Below, piece by piece: positions 1 to 13,100 of a stretch of 64,000 nt of DNA (positions are counted from its first letter, which is position 1; every line of letters starts with the position of its first letter). The notes beneath the pieces were generated by a model. The model made no database searches. It was not told the origin of the DNA and saw only the letters and a program-made list of their open reading frames with translations. The position numbers and the translations under genes are program-made. The DNA comes from Bugulina stolonifera (lineage: Eukaryota; Bryozoa; Gymnolaemata; Cheilostomatida; Bugulidae): assembly GCA_935421135.1 (NCBI GenBank), contig OW285194.1:5172876-5236875 (forward strand). Reading direction: 5' to 3'.

Positions 1-46
1 ATTGTAGAAGATTGAACAGTCACGGACATGCAATTTTTTCCAATAG

Positions 47-1004
47 GGTATGGCTATATATTCCCACCAAAAGTATTACCAAAACTAATAGACGGTTTCC
101 AGGGAAACAGACTGATAGCAATGGAGGATGTGTTCATTACAGGTGAACTATACTTGTACTTGTGGCAAAGCTAGGTGACAGGTTCAGTTGGAAGTACATG
201 TATACATGTAGATAAAATTTAAATTTATTTTTTTCATATATTTTAGTCTTATTAGTAGTTGTATTTTATAGGCATAACGAGTAAAAGAAAAGGCATCAAG
301 CTGCATTCACTGACAGCTTCGTTCGCGACTACATTTTCTACATTCGATCTTTTTCTGGAGAGAATAACTGGAAGGACTGAGTTGCTTCTTGTAGGACATG
401 TGCACAAACAACCGTGAGTATGATGTCTGTATTGGTAGGAGTGTAAAAAGATAGGTGGGGTCTGCATATATATATATATATAGTAAAGGTTTAGAGAGAC
501 AGGTGACGTCTGTGTTAGTAGGTGAAGCATGGTAGGGGTGTAGAGAGTTGGAGTGTAGAGGTATAGATAACAGGGAGGTAGAGAGTAGGGGTGTAGAGGT
601 ATAGATAATAGGGGTGTAAAGAGTAGGAGTGGAGAGGTATAGATAACAGGGGGGTAGAGAGTAGGGGTTCAGAGGTATAGATAATAGGGGGGGGGGGATA
701 GAGAGTAGGGGTGTAGAGGTATAGATAATAGGGGTGTAGAGAGTACGGGTGTGGACAACAGAGAAGTGCAGACAGTATATATGCAGATAGTTAGGGTGTG
801 AACAGTATGTGTTTATTAATATTATGTAGACAGTAGGGGTTTGACCACATTTGAAGGTACGATAGTACATGTACCTCAACTGTGGATTTTTAGCTGGATA
901 TAATATAATTCTGCGTATTTACCCACAGGCATGTACAAGTGTTTTGGAATCTGGTAGAACAGAGACTACATACTAAAGTGGCGGCAAATGGAGAGAAGAA
1001 GTAA
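47..1004 (+). CDS. GT31 beta-1,3-galactosyltransferase-like gene, 3' end only (exons 47-142, 272-413, 929-1004)
   Basis: The last three exons of a glycosyltransferase family 31 gene whose 5' part lies left of the window. Family members are Golgi type II enzymes that add a sugar in beta-1,3 linkage. The first visible exon follows an AG acceptor and reads GYGYIFPPKVLPKLIDGF, ending at AMEDVFIT, the ExDVxxG-type motif of the family. The second contains LLLVGHVHKQ. The third begins HVQVFWNL and stops at TAA (1002-1004). Exon lengths (96 and 142 nt) and phases are identical to the matching exons of the two complete paralogs downstream, and FW-N/K-L in the last exon is shared by all three. It is clearly more diverged than the other two are from each other. 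Catalytic DxD lies outside the window. No open frame longer than these exons exists, so the call rests on paralog alignment. Confidence 0.85.
538..775. repeat. G-rich minisatellite, about 38-bp unit
   Basis: Five to six imperfect copies of a purine-rich unit containing GTAGAGAGTAGGGG and AGGTATAGATAATAGGGG, with one copy stretched into an 11-G run. It lies in the last intron of the partial GT31 gene. The long minus-strand open frame here (rich in Leu, Ser, Pro, Tyr) is a by-product of the repeat. Confidence 0.8.
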
Positions 1005-1781
1005 TAGCTAGACAAGGCTGCATCCTCCAATTATAATGACAAAGGTTCTTTAATCTTATTCACAGAACGATGTGCCATTTGGGCAGCGTTGATTTTATAT
1101 ATACTTTGGATATCCATATTCTATACCGTAAATGAAATTTTGGATATGCTTTTATCTCCAGTGCACATGAGTTCCCATATCCATATTCTACATTATACTG
1201 CATATGAACCCTCTTGACCGGAAGGTAGAATCATTTACATTGGCGTTTGTTTATAAACGCAGTCACTGCAGACTCTGGGCTGAGCAATTGTTGATTTGAT
1301 CACTAAATTTCTGTCATACATAATAGCAGATAGATAGCTGACGTTTTTTAAGTATGCAGTGTGTTGTTATTACTGGGTTTTTGATTGTTATTGGAATGGT
1401 ATGCACTTTCCAAGCTTCAACAATACACTCACATGCAAAAGTCTGTGCAACTACAACAAACTTACCTACCTATTTATTCACTATTTGCCAGCTCCCAGTG
1501 GATATAGAGAGTTATATGAACGCATTCTACAATGTACTGCAAACAAGAATGTCCATCACAAATCATTTTCCAGACTTGCATGTTGCATTATTTAGCTAGT
1601 TACAAAATCTAGGGAGGAAGAATAAAAATACCTTAAAAATCAGCATCAAAAGAAATTGGCATTCATTCTAAAGGAGTTGTTCTTCCCTTAAAATCTAATG
1701 CCAAACGAACACTGTACAATTTAAATAACCTCACGATAAGTGGCCAACTAATAATGTTTAACAATGTCTATATAAATTATT
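1005..1781. other. intergenic, no gene seen
   Basis: Between the end of the partial GT31 gene and a SINE. Two short overlapping + strand frames near 1354-1599 have no domain, splice context or paralog support. I see no RNA gene. Confidence 0.5.
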
Positions 1782-1798
1782 TAGTAGCTAGCTAGATA

Positions 1799-2045
1799 AA
1801 AAAACATACCAATTTTACTTCCTGCTATTAATCCCAGGTAAGAAAGCAAAGATCTAAAGAGATCTGCATTTTTTCTAATTTGGGGTAGAGAAGGCACTTC
1901 ACCAATGGTAAAGTTACCGATGTAGCACAGGAGTATTATAAGGTTGGATGCCCTTCTTAACACCACCAATGACCCTTATGGGAATCAAACCTGGGACTCC
2001 CACATGAAAGTCCAGAGCCCTTACCACTAGGCTACGGCAGCTCCC
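1799..2045 (-). mobile_element. tRNA-derived SINE with 17-bp target-site duplication
   Basis: The insert is flanked by a perfect 17-bp duplication TAGTAGCTAGCTAGATA (1782-1798 and 2046-2062). Read on the minus strand it starts with a tRNA-like head: TAGCCTAGTGG resembles the A box and GGTTTGATTCC the B box of a Pol III promoter, followed by about 170 bp of body and a T-rich end. A second, more diverged copy lies at about 41705-41966 in the same orientation. The long perfect duplication indicates LINE-driven retrotransposition and a fairly young insertion. Confidence 0.85.
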
Positions 2046-2828
2046 TAGTAGCTAGCTAGATAGTAGGCAAATAATACACTATACCTATACATACAAACAC
2101 GAGTCTCTTATGACATAATTGAACTGAGCGAATTTGTTATGCCAGCTGTGATTGGCTCAATTACAAGCTTAGCAGTGCAGGTTTTAATGATGTGATGCAA
2201 AATTATCTCAAAATGGATATTTATAATCGAATGCCAGCTCACTAGTTATGGGGGCTGCAATATTGGCAAATGAAGTTAAGTAGAACGGTTCTAAGCCTGA
2301 TCAAAATACCTACTCTAAGTTTGATATGAACAGAGTACAATTCACTGTCACTGTACACATTAGCACTTGCCATACCACTCTGTTTTCCAGCTCTGGGCCT
2401 TTGAAAAATATTGTTCAGTAAAAGATTAAAAGTTCGCATTTGATTAAAGGATGGCTCCAATCTCCAGTCTTTAAAGCACTTTCACACTCAGCAAATCTGT
2501 GGCATAAAAGTTTATAAAATATAATTGGCACTTTTTATTGTTCAAAAGATAAAAGAAGATAACAATATTAAATACATTATTGTCCTGCTCCTCTACATGT
2601 AATAGTAGATTTTAAACAAACAAGTTATCAAGTTAAACAATGTTAGTGCAATCTTGTACAGCCTATCATGACCTGGTATTCAATTTGTTGTAGAAATTAT
2701 TTGTGGTACCGCTACCGCTAACCAGGGTTGAGATTTGATAGTTTGAAAATTAGAAAGTACACTTAATTTACCATCCACCTTTTTATCACAAAACCAGAGA
2801 ATTGCTCACTTTGCTGACCAAATAGGAA

Positions 2829-4727
2829 ACTGAAGAATATGGAAGTAAACCAAGCTCTTAATCGAATCCTGTACATGTAGCTCAAGCAGTCTAGCTATCA
2901 TAGTATACATCTCCTTTTGTGAAGAGAATTGAAACCAAGGAGGACAACTACGCATGTACATGTAGTAGAAACATACTCTAGGCACTCCAGCGGCTTCTGG
3001 TATTAAAGTGTTAGATTGTATAAACAAATAGCATTCTATATGAACCAGTACAGTTTCCAAATATGCCTATTGTAGGCTACATGTAATACAGTGCTTTTTT
3101 TGTAAGATCAGTTGAGGGGCTCCCTACATATTTCAATTTCTCTCCCCTTTCACCTTCTCACATGCTACACAGCACTCCTATTGCATTCGCTTGACATTTA
3201 TAGAACTCGTGTTCAATTTTTTTGTGGATTTTGCTTCCTTTTATTATATTTAAATGTGTTACCACTCAAAATTTTTCATTCTTGTGCTGAACTTCTGTCT
3301 CTCGTTTAGCATTTCTCCACCAAGTTATAACATAATATGGGGTCTGGGCACAACTAAATCCAGTGGAGGACAAACTGTATAAATAAGCAGGTTAGAGGCT
3401 ATGGTGTCTATAAGAAGAGAGACTATTGAAGAAGTTCTGCACAGCTTTTATAGTTCTCAGGCTAGTGGCCACCCATCTAATCTCAATTCGAACTAGAAGC
3501 TACATCTTGAAGCTCTCTTTGGTTTCTTGCTGACGTTGAGATGTTATATTGTAGTTCTTGCGTATACTAGTAGTTATGTGGGAAGGACTGAGAGTAGTCT
3601 ATCAGTCCTCCACTTTACATGCACTACGTGATACATGTAGATAACTTTGACTAGCGCGAGCAGCTTGTTGCTCATTATTATGACCAGTAGGTCCGGGTGT
3701 TCATCCTTGTGTTTATAAAGTCACGGGTACGACCCTATGCTAGCTGTGCTGGATTTTGGTCCCGTGAGGAACCTACGCTAATAGATTCCTAGTTAGAAGC
3801 CTGAGGAACAACTGACTACTGCTGCAAAATGCTCTCATTTACAATGTATACAGGAAACTCACTTTCGGTGGGGGAGTTACCAGGGTTCTTGGGGGTGGGG
3901 GAGGGGAGTGACCAGTGGTCAGTCCTATACAAATTGTACATCATCGTGGATGCTCAAGTAAGTGTTATTGAAAACTGTAATGTTCATATTAGCTCAGGAA
4001 AAAATACAATAAATGTGTAAAATAGCTGTCAATCGATCCTTATAATATCTATAGTCTGACAAAGTGGTGGGAAGGATGACTAGAACATAACTGTGAGCAC
4101 CCGAGGGTAGGTCCTACGTGGCAAGTCGGGTGGAAATGGTAAAATCATAATAATTATATATATTCATAATTACATTGTGCTACACCTCGGCCCTTAAAAG
4201 CTAGCTAACTAGCAACATAGCTATGCTCCTTAGCTGGCTGCTCACTACAATAACTATGTTATATAGGTAGTCTGCAATCTTCAGTCAATTTATTGATGTA
4301 CATGTACATGTACTAGGTAACATGTATGTTCCTAATAGGATGCATCGCGCATGATGCCTGGCTATGGATGCTTTATAAACTGAAAGGTGGCAATTTGTTG
4401 AGGGGGCTCCCGGGATTCATGATTTTGAGGGGGCTTCCGGGAGCCCAGAGAGCCCCCTACAAAAAAAGCACTGAAGAATGCGGAAGAGAACCAAGCTCTT
4501 AATCAAATCTTGTACATGTAGCTCAAGCAGTCTAGCTATCATAGTATACATCTGCTAGAGTTGTCCCCTTTTGTGAAGAGATTTGAAACCAGGGAGGACA
4601 ACTGTGCGTGTACATGTAGTAGAAACATACTCTAGTTACGCCAGCAGCTTCTGGTATTAAAGTGTTAGATTGTATAAACAAACAGCATTCTATATGAACC
4701 AGTACAGTTTCCAAATTCGGATATTGC
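2829..4727. repeat. direct repeat pair of about 240 bp (2829-3067 and 4470-4727)
   Basis: Both copies share CCAAGCTCTTAATC, GCTCAAGCAGTCTAGCTATC and the run from GTATTAAAGTGTTAGATTG to ACCAGTACAGTTTCCAAAT. Copy 2 carries a small insertion (CTGCTAGAGTTGTCC). They bracket a TIR-ended segment. Minus-strand open frames over both copies have similar sequence only because the DNA is duplicated. Not LTRs: they lack TG...CA ends. Confidence 0.75.
3089..4473. mobile_element. putative TIR DNA transposon (non-autonomous)
   Basis: The ends are inverted: CAGTGCTTTTTTTGTA at 3089 and its complement TACAAAAAAAGCACTG ending at 4473, a 16-bp perfect match. Each end is followed inward by a GGGGCTCCC-type motif. 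CAGTG ends are typical of hAT-like elements, but I found no 8-bp duplication, so the superfamily is uncertain. No transposase frame is visible inside. Confidence 0.5.
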
Positions 4728-4729
4728 AA

Positions 4730-7113
4730 CGTGCAAGCTTTATAAATAGCAATCGCAGCAATAACAATTTATTTTATTCAATAATATAGCGCTAGCTATA
4801 ACGCAAGGTTAGGCGTGCCTGGTGATAATAAATTTAAAACATTTAAAACATTACAGTATATCAATAATGCAAGGCTTCAGAAAAAAGCCACCAATATTCC
4901 ATTCACCCTCTACTGTAGATAATTTGAAGCAATGATAGAGAGAACGCCAAATTATACAGTAGCTGGTCAAGCCATGTTTCCAAGTCTGGTTTGGGCAGTG
5001 GGAATTTTAAATATCTACATTGTACAGGATTGTACATTATTATATTAGTTCTACACACTTGCTAATACTATCTGTTTCACTGTTATACTGTATAATAATA
5101 CATTTATTGGCTATGCCATGAATATGTAAGCTGAACTACCAAGCTGTCATTTATGCATTTAACAATTTAGCAAAAATATACAAATTATAATCAATATTAA
5201 CAGGTTATTAAACAATTTCTATTAAAATTGCATTGATTTGTTTTCAATAGGCTGGTTTAATAGAAAGGTTGAATTAAGTTCCTATGCTAATGGATTCTAT
5301 TGTAATGAATACAGTAAAAAGCACTATATTTATTGAAAATCAGTATGGAATATGATCTGTTTTATCGATTGCTCATTACACTTAATTGACAATGGCACTT
5401 GAAATTTGAAGAGTCAAGTGTGCTAACCACACTATATTTTACACAGAGTAAACATTATTCAATACTATTCTGTATACCTGATTTCACAAGATTGGCTATT
5501 AACTGCAAAAGGCAATCCTTCCATAGGACATTAGGATCTTTTCAACAGAGAGCTCTACTTGGATATAAACCTTCCAACCTGAATGTGGTAAATAGCAATT
5601 ATTATATAGTACAGCAAAGCTATCGGTTTTTACACATTGAATTACACAAAACCAGTACTCAATGATTCCTTAATTGTTATTAATATACATGTATCATGGC
5701 AACAGAATTGTTTGATATATATAATATCATCACTGTAGTACTGAGTATACCTACTGTACATGTACCAGTGCATTTTTAAAATACTTGGTACTTAGTTGCA
5801 CTTGCCAGTTCAAAAAATATACTTGTACTTCTACATGTACCGATTTGCCAACGCCCGAAAGTACCGTTGGAGTCCTTAAGGTCAGCTCAAGAACCGGTGG
5901 TGTGAAATCGACTCCTATAACTAGATAGACTAGCATGAGTTAAATGCTACAGCTGTGGGGAAGGGTTGGACTGCTTGATCCTAGTACTAGTCATAGACAA
6001 TACTTGCAAAGAACTAAGGCCAGGGATGAGTGCTTGATGCTGATCTTTTAGCAATAAACAGCAAGAGACTACATAGTTTAATGTAGTAAGGTACTTTATT
6101 GGGCACAGCCTTCAGACAACTGAATTTTGAAAGCAAAATAAAGCTACATTAGTACTAATTTTGACTCCGAACCAAGGTAAAAACATTACTCAGATCGCCT
6201 TAGACCAAAATGGTTTCGAGTTAATGCTGGTACAAAAAGACTCCATCAACTAGTATAAGAGCCCGAATAGAGGGCAAAACCAAACACAAAATATACAGTA
6301 ATTCCAGGACTATTACGAAGTACATGTATGTACAATGCATGACTACAGATGTACATGTATATGTCCCTTGGAGAACAGGACATAAAAATATTGTTGTGGA
6401 CTTTCACCTAGTCTTCAGAGGTGAAAGAGTGTCTATTTTTGTAGTCAATGGTGATCAGAGGCTAGACAGTACGTGTATTTAGGGACCCCTGTTATAAACT
6501 AGTAGTAGCAAATTGTCAGCCCCCTTAATAATACCAGTTTTAGCAGCCCAGTCACTGGCGATAAGAGTTCTACTGCTTGCCCTCTAGTCAATACTAAAAT
6601 AGCGAGAAAAACGGGGTTTTCGGTCATTTGCCGGTTTTTCTATGCTTCAATCGGTCATCTTATTGTTCAATACTACCTCACCATCAGATTGTATAACTTT
6701 GATCGGTTGTTATGTTTGGCACTTAATTGAGGTACATGTATATTAGGCAGCTCCAACCTTACCTACTTATTATTGTGAACAACATGGTGCAGAAATATCA
6801 ACGTGATTATATAGTTGACTCGCTGATGTAAGTACCAAATGCAAGTTATCAGACTTAGCTCAGCCTTGTTGTGTTGAATGGTAGTTACAATGTAGCAGAA
6901 GTAATAGCAATCACTTGGTAGTGTTGCTCTACCAGATTACTTCTAGCAATTACCACTTGTCTGAGCTATTGGGCTCATGCTAGTCTAGTGTGAGACCGGC
7001 CGACTAAGCAATTCCCAGGTGGTCCTTGTGCAACCATAACTTTGCTGACGCTATTTTGCCAGGAAGCTTTAAGCCTACCCCTATCTTTTCTTTAGGTGGC
7101 ATTCCGGGATACG
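4730..7113. other. upstream region of GT31 gene 1, shared with gene 2
   Basis: No gene recognised. Three stretches reappear upstream of the next GT31 gene: about 5225-5360 (with 19475-19605), 5398-5545 (with 21329-21455) and 5940-6045 (with 20175-20275). This DNA was therefore copied with the gene. The splice acceptor just before the ATG exon means a 5'-UTR exon and promoter should lie somewhere here. AATAAA words near 6054 and 6140 are not tied to any gene. Confidence 0.55.
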
Positions 7114-10100
7114 ATGAAGAGGATGATGGCAGTCAGGGATGGGAGAATCTCAATTAAGCTTGCTTTGATGATGTTAATGGTTGTATCCTCACTGCATCTA
7201 CTACTACTCCCATACACTAACGTTCTCCTGCAACCTTCGAACTACTGTAGCTGTCAGTATAGCAAGGATGTTCATCCCAAAACTTGGTAAGGTTAACGTT
7301 GGTCTACTACTTCTGCAGTTTTGCGCTTTGATCTGAGTGGATGTCGACTAAAATCAAAGTATACAATACTTAGACTATAAGTATAAACAAAAAATACTAT
7401 ACAAATCGGATAGTCTGTAAAATTACAATATAGTAAGGTCTATAATTAACATAGACATACAGTGGTAGGGAAAATGTTTGCCTCAATGATAATGCGATTC
7501 AACAAGCTCTCTGCCCACGCTGCGGGTACATAGTGCTATTCAACCTCCTCAAGTATAGACAGTCATTAGCAATAGTCCACTCTTCCTGGCTCCAGCTGCT
7601 CAAAGATCTGTATTAGTACTTTGAATACAATCTTCTTTACTGCGATGAAAGAGTTTCAGTGGTTAAAGTTGGTGCAAAGTATTACTTACATTATATGCTC
7701 AATATTTTTGAGTTAGCCATATCCTCTTTCATAAAACTCCTTGATAAATAACTGTGATCTGGTATAATTTGTGATACATGTGCAATGTAGATGAAGGATC
7801 AAATTGTTTAAAACTCTTTATATTAGACTGTACAGTGTCGCTGTGTTTAACATTGGTAGGGGAGACAACTTCAGAGAAAAACACTCAAATCTGACCAAGC
7901 ACAATTCTATATTAAACACTGACAAAGAGAGACATGAGACAGAGCCAAGAGGTAAAGTATGAACTTTATATAGACAAGCACTTCGTGCTTGGTCTGCGAC
8001 CCAAGTCTCACTGTGTTAGTTGCTCGCTTCGCTCGCGTGTAATTATGGCTTGTGTTTATGTACTGTAGTCATGCATGTACCGGACCTCTGGTGGCTCAGG
8101 CCTGTTACAATGACTCCATGAGAAGTTGTGCTCCCCTGCATTAAGAAGACAACTCCAAGTAGATAGCCCGAATTCCAACACCAATGTGTTGGGCGGAGTG
8201 GGTCGGGTACCCACCCCGCCCTTGGTCAGGGTTGAGGACCTAAGGCTATGGACCCGCCCCGGCAGTAATGCCGGGGGACCCGGTCCCAAGGTCCTAGCAC
8301 CGCCCTGAGCCGATATCCTCACCGGCAGCATTGTAACATATATAAATCAAGTGTCCAAGAGGATCTCCGCTCCCGACATAGCCCGAGTTCTAACACTTAT
8401 TTGGCTGGTGGAGTGGGTCGAGCACCCACCCCACCCTAGGTCGGGTCCGAGGGCCTAAGGCTAGGGACCCGCCCCGGCAGCGATGCAGGGGGACTCGGTC
8501 CCAAGGTCCTAGCGCCACCCGGAGCCGAGATCCCGACTGGCAGCATTGCAACGTATATTAATCGTCCCAATTTTCGACCCCAAATTTGATTGGAGGATGG
8601 CAGACCATTAACCGCAAACCGCAGACCGTAGACCGTAGACCGTAGACCGTATCGTCTTTTGTTATATGATGTATTACAAGAGTAATCTAACTTAGTCGCA
8701 TTTAGTGTCTTCGAGAATTCTTGGACCGGCCTAAGCCGCAAATAAAAATTGTAAGATGGCCGCTCAACTTAGGACTTTTCTTGACTGGAGAGAATCGTCC
8801 CAAGCTTACTGGCATTCCCAGGTTTCTTGTTCAAAAATAAGCAATTTGCATTTTATTCTCCTTCTTCTTCTGGCTTTTCCTATCAAGTGGAGTCGCCATT
8901 GCTGATCAAGTTCTTTCATTTAACCCTGTCTTGTACGTCTTCTTCTACCAATCCTGTTGTTGCCACAAATCATCACCTTTTAAGTAATGTTTCCATCTTC
9001 TTTTGGGACGCCCTCTCTTTTGCTTTCCTACCTCCAGTTGTCTTATTCTATTTCCCACGTACTGCTCCTCTCTTCTCAACATGTCTCCCAGCCACCTCAA
9101 TCTTGCCTCCCTCATTTCACCCTTTAGCTCACCAACTTTCACTCGTTTCCTGGTGCCCTCATTACTTATTCTGTCCATTTTTGTCAGTTTCAATGATCTT
9201 CTCAGCATTCTCATCTCTGCTACTCGTAATTTCCCCTCTTGTGCTTTTGTCACCGCTACTGTCTCCACTCCACATAGCATTGCTGGTCTCACCGTGGTTG
9301 CATACAGCTTCCCTTTCACTCGGTCCAGCACCTTCCTGTCACACATGACTCCCGCAATCTTCTTCCATGCATTCAGACCTGCCTCAGTTTTCTTCACGAC
9401 CTCTCTGTGAGATACCCCGTCAGCTCGTACAGTCGATCCTAAGTACATGCATTTCAACTCCTCCACTCACTTAACTCGTTCGTTCTCCCTGCGGTTTCAA
9501 CTTTGTTTCTTCTTCCTTATCTCCCTTTCTTGCTCTAAGATTCAAATACTCCGTCTTCTGCCAGTTTACTTTCATACCTCGATCTTCCATTGTTTTTCTC
9601 TGCATCTCCAGCCTCTCCTCCCCCTCCTTTCCCATTTCTCCGCACACCACAACATCATCTGCAAATAGCATGCCCCAAGGCGCTTCCCTCTGAATATCTG
9701 CATTAAATTCTACTATAATAAATGCAAACAGAAACAGGCTAAGAGCAGAGCTCTGATGTACATGTAGTCCCATTGTTATCTCAAAATCCTCAGTCTCTCC
9801 TGCTGCTCATAACAAGGGATGCGATCTTCTACGCAAGTCAGTCGTGCAATAAGAATAAAGAATAAAGACACATGTACTCACTCACATTTACTAGTAGTGC
9901 TTCAGACTACTCTGGCAGACTCTTGTTCTAAGTTCGTCCACGAAACTGAAGCCTGAGCAACTACATTAGAGTAGTTAGTTAGGTGGCTCATGTTTACAAG
10001 TAAATAATAGATGGAACAATCGGACCTGTTGGTGAATAATAACAGCATGTTTATACAACTAAGATTACTAGATCTGCCTTCAGGCTCTACTCAATGGTGA

Positions 10101-13100
10101 GGTAAAAAGGACAATAACCACTCTCGTTTCTCTTAGACAAGCTGAAATTCTTACAGGATTTATCTCCTCCATAGTTGTAAATTGTAGGTCATATAGAGGT
10201 AGATTCCGAAGTTTTGATACCACAGCCACTGAGCATAAACCCTCACATAAATGCCTCACGCTTCAATTGCACCTCCAACCTCATTCTAATCTACGTCTAC
10301 TCGGCTCCAGGAAACTTTGAGAACAGAAGAACTGTTAGACGAACTTATGGCTCGGTTAGTCTCTATATAGCTTATACTATACAGCAAATAGTACATAGCA
10401 TATATTATAGTACGTAGCTTATAGTATGTCACATATAGTACGTAGCAAATAATGTATAGCCTATAGTACGTAGCATATTGTACGTGGTTTATAGCACATA
10501 GCTTATAGCACATAGCTTATAGTACATAGCTTATAGTATGTATCTTATAGTATATATCTTATAGTGCGTATCTTATAGTACTTAGCATATAGTACATGGC
10601 ATATAATAGAAATGTATTTAGCATGTATTGTAGTACCTAACTTATGTATGTTGGCATGCGTCTGTCACGGGTGACAATGCTTGGCTTCTTAATTTTCATC
10701 TGTGACGCCTTAGGCGTTTCTTTTCCAGCTTTTCCAATTACAGTTGGTGTCATGGTGATAAACAGCATGTAGTTCAGACCTCCAGCTGTGCCGGACTATA
10801 GAGAGGGTAGTCCAGGATGCCGATTCAACATCAAAGTCTTTGAGGTCAAGTTTGATGACATCTTTAAACCAGGTCCCCTCCTCTAGCACTCCATGTAGAA
10901 ATAGTCGAGAAATTCTGTGTTGAGGCATTCTATTCACATGTCCAGCCCAGCGTAGATGGTAAAACTTTAGTCTGGATGACAAAGGTCCGGAGCCAGTGAT
11001 TTTGAAACAATCTTCATTAGTGATTTTGTCCTCCCATGTTTTACCAATGATGAAGCATAGGTTGGTTAGAGGTATGGAAAGCACTCAGCTGGGACTCCTG
11101 CGGTCGATATGTTGCCCAGCCCTCAGCACCATAGAGAAATGTACTAAGAACACAGGCTTCATACACTCGTACTTTGGTGCGGATGCTCAAGTGTCAGTTT
11201 TTTCAGGCTCGTTTAGTCAGATGACCAAAGGTTGTTGATACTTTACCCAGTCTGGCTAGAATTTCTTGGTCAACTGTTGCATTCTTGGTGATGGTAGCTT
11301 ATACTTCGTAGCTACTTTAGTGCATACTTTATAGTACAGGACTTCTACTATATAGCTTATAGTGCAATATTGTAGTTTATTACCATGTTGTATTATATTA
11401 TATTATGTTATGTTGTGTTGTGTTGTGTTGTGTTGTGTTGTGTTGCGTTGCGTTGCATTGCGTTGCGTTGCGTTGCGTTGCGTTGCGTTGCGTTGCGTTG
11501 TGTTGTGTTGTGTTGTGTTGTGTTGTGTTGTGTTGTGTTGTGCTGTATTGTGTTGAGTTATCTTACATTACATGTACATGCATATTATATTATGCTATAT
11601 TGTGTTCTGTTGCGCTATGTTATGTTGCGCTGCGCTACACTGTGTAGCGCTGTGCTGTATCAGCGTTTTTGCCATATATCACATACACCAACATCCAGTA
11701 GAAACTAGAATTGACTCCAACAGTTTAGTACTTGCATAGCACAGTTTTATCGTGTATAACATATTTGGCCTATACAATGTAGTGCAGTACTATATGTAGA
11801 GCAAGTAGTACAGACTAATGTATGCCATCTCATACAGGTAATGTTCAGCCACCTGTATAAACATGTTAACTTGTCTTGAATTCCTAACACTATTGACACT
11901 GGTTATTGACACGCTGAAAGCTGCCAAACAAACAGCACTGTATAGATACAGCAAACAAATCCAGCAAGCAAATAAACTATTGCATGATTGAAGTCCCATT
12001 CCTATGTTGTAACAGGGGGCTCGGTCTCTTGAGGATATTAGCTTAGGTTGGTCTGGTCTCCTCACCACAATATTCCAGCAAGACTCGTATTCTAAATTCT
12101 CTCTGTGTTTCAGGTGAAGTCATACGGTGGCCTTGACCTAAAGATATTGTTCTTTATCGGTGGTCTCTCAGAGGAAGCCAACACAACACAGTACTACCGT
12201 CAACTTTTAATGGAGAACAAGAAGCATGAAGATCTGGTGCAAGATAGAGGGTAAGTATTGCAGTGACACTTTATATCCTTGAGTTGTGTCATGGGGGTGG
12301 TGGTGACTTGTAGAATAATAATTATCTCTTTCCCGAGGAAGCAAACTAACATACACATTTCTTTAATAACATCTATCAGAGAGTAGTTGCCTACTGCACA
12401 AGGCTTCTCTGCGACCTTTTCATCATATTGGTGCTGCATTGCTGGAATTTCAAATAAGATAAACAAGTCTTAAATGAAATGGGTACTTAATTGGCTTCAT
12501 TGCCCCAAAAGATGATGTCGACTGAAATATTTAGGTGAGCTTTTGTGATTTGTTTTGCAATTTGTGCCGGAGTTATGCTGACCAACATGGCTGTAACTAC
12601 CATTTCTAGATATATAGATGCTTACAGAAATCTGACCTTAAAAGGGATGAGCGCGATCAAGTGGATCTATCAGCACTGTCCAACCAGCCACCTTGTATTG
12701 AAGGTTAGCCCAAATTTTCAGATTATGCACCATGTAGAGATGTGACTATCTACATGTATAATGCATATAGCCCTGCATGTACATGTATATGCAATGTATG
12801 TGTAGGCCCAGCATTCAGTATATCCTGTGGAGTGATCAGTGTTATGTGTATGCTTCTGTTCCATGTCGCTATTGACTGACTGTTTGACGGGAGGGGTACA
12901 CTAGCCCTCTCCACAGCTCATTAAGTAATAGCAGACCCATACTATGTTTAAGGTGGATGATGATACAATGGTAAACCCCTACAATCTGATCGACTACCTC
13001 AAAGATCGAAATTCTAGCGAGTTAAACGAGATGATCTGCAAAAAAAGTGAAGGCGTTCATCCGAATCGAGATGTCGATAACAAATATCGCGTGTTAGAAA

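Noticed and set aside
307..879. 190-aa minus-strand frame rich in Leu/Pro/Ser/Tyr
   Set aside because: Covers the G-rich minisatellite and overlaps exon sequence of the GT31 gene on the other strand.
8827..9668. Plus-strand frames of 73-173 aa
   Set aside because: Shadows of the antisense RTE reverse transcriptase fragment.
11362..11708. Cys/Val/Leu-rich frames of 64-107 aa
   Set aside because: Translations of a pentanucleotide microsatellite in three frames.
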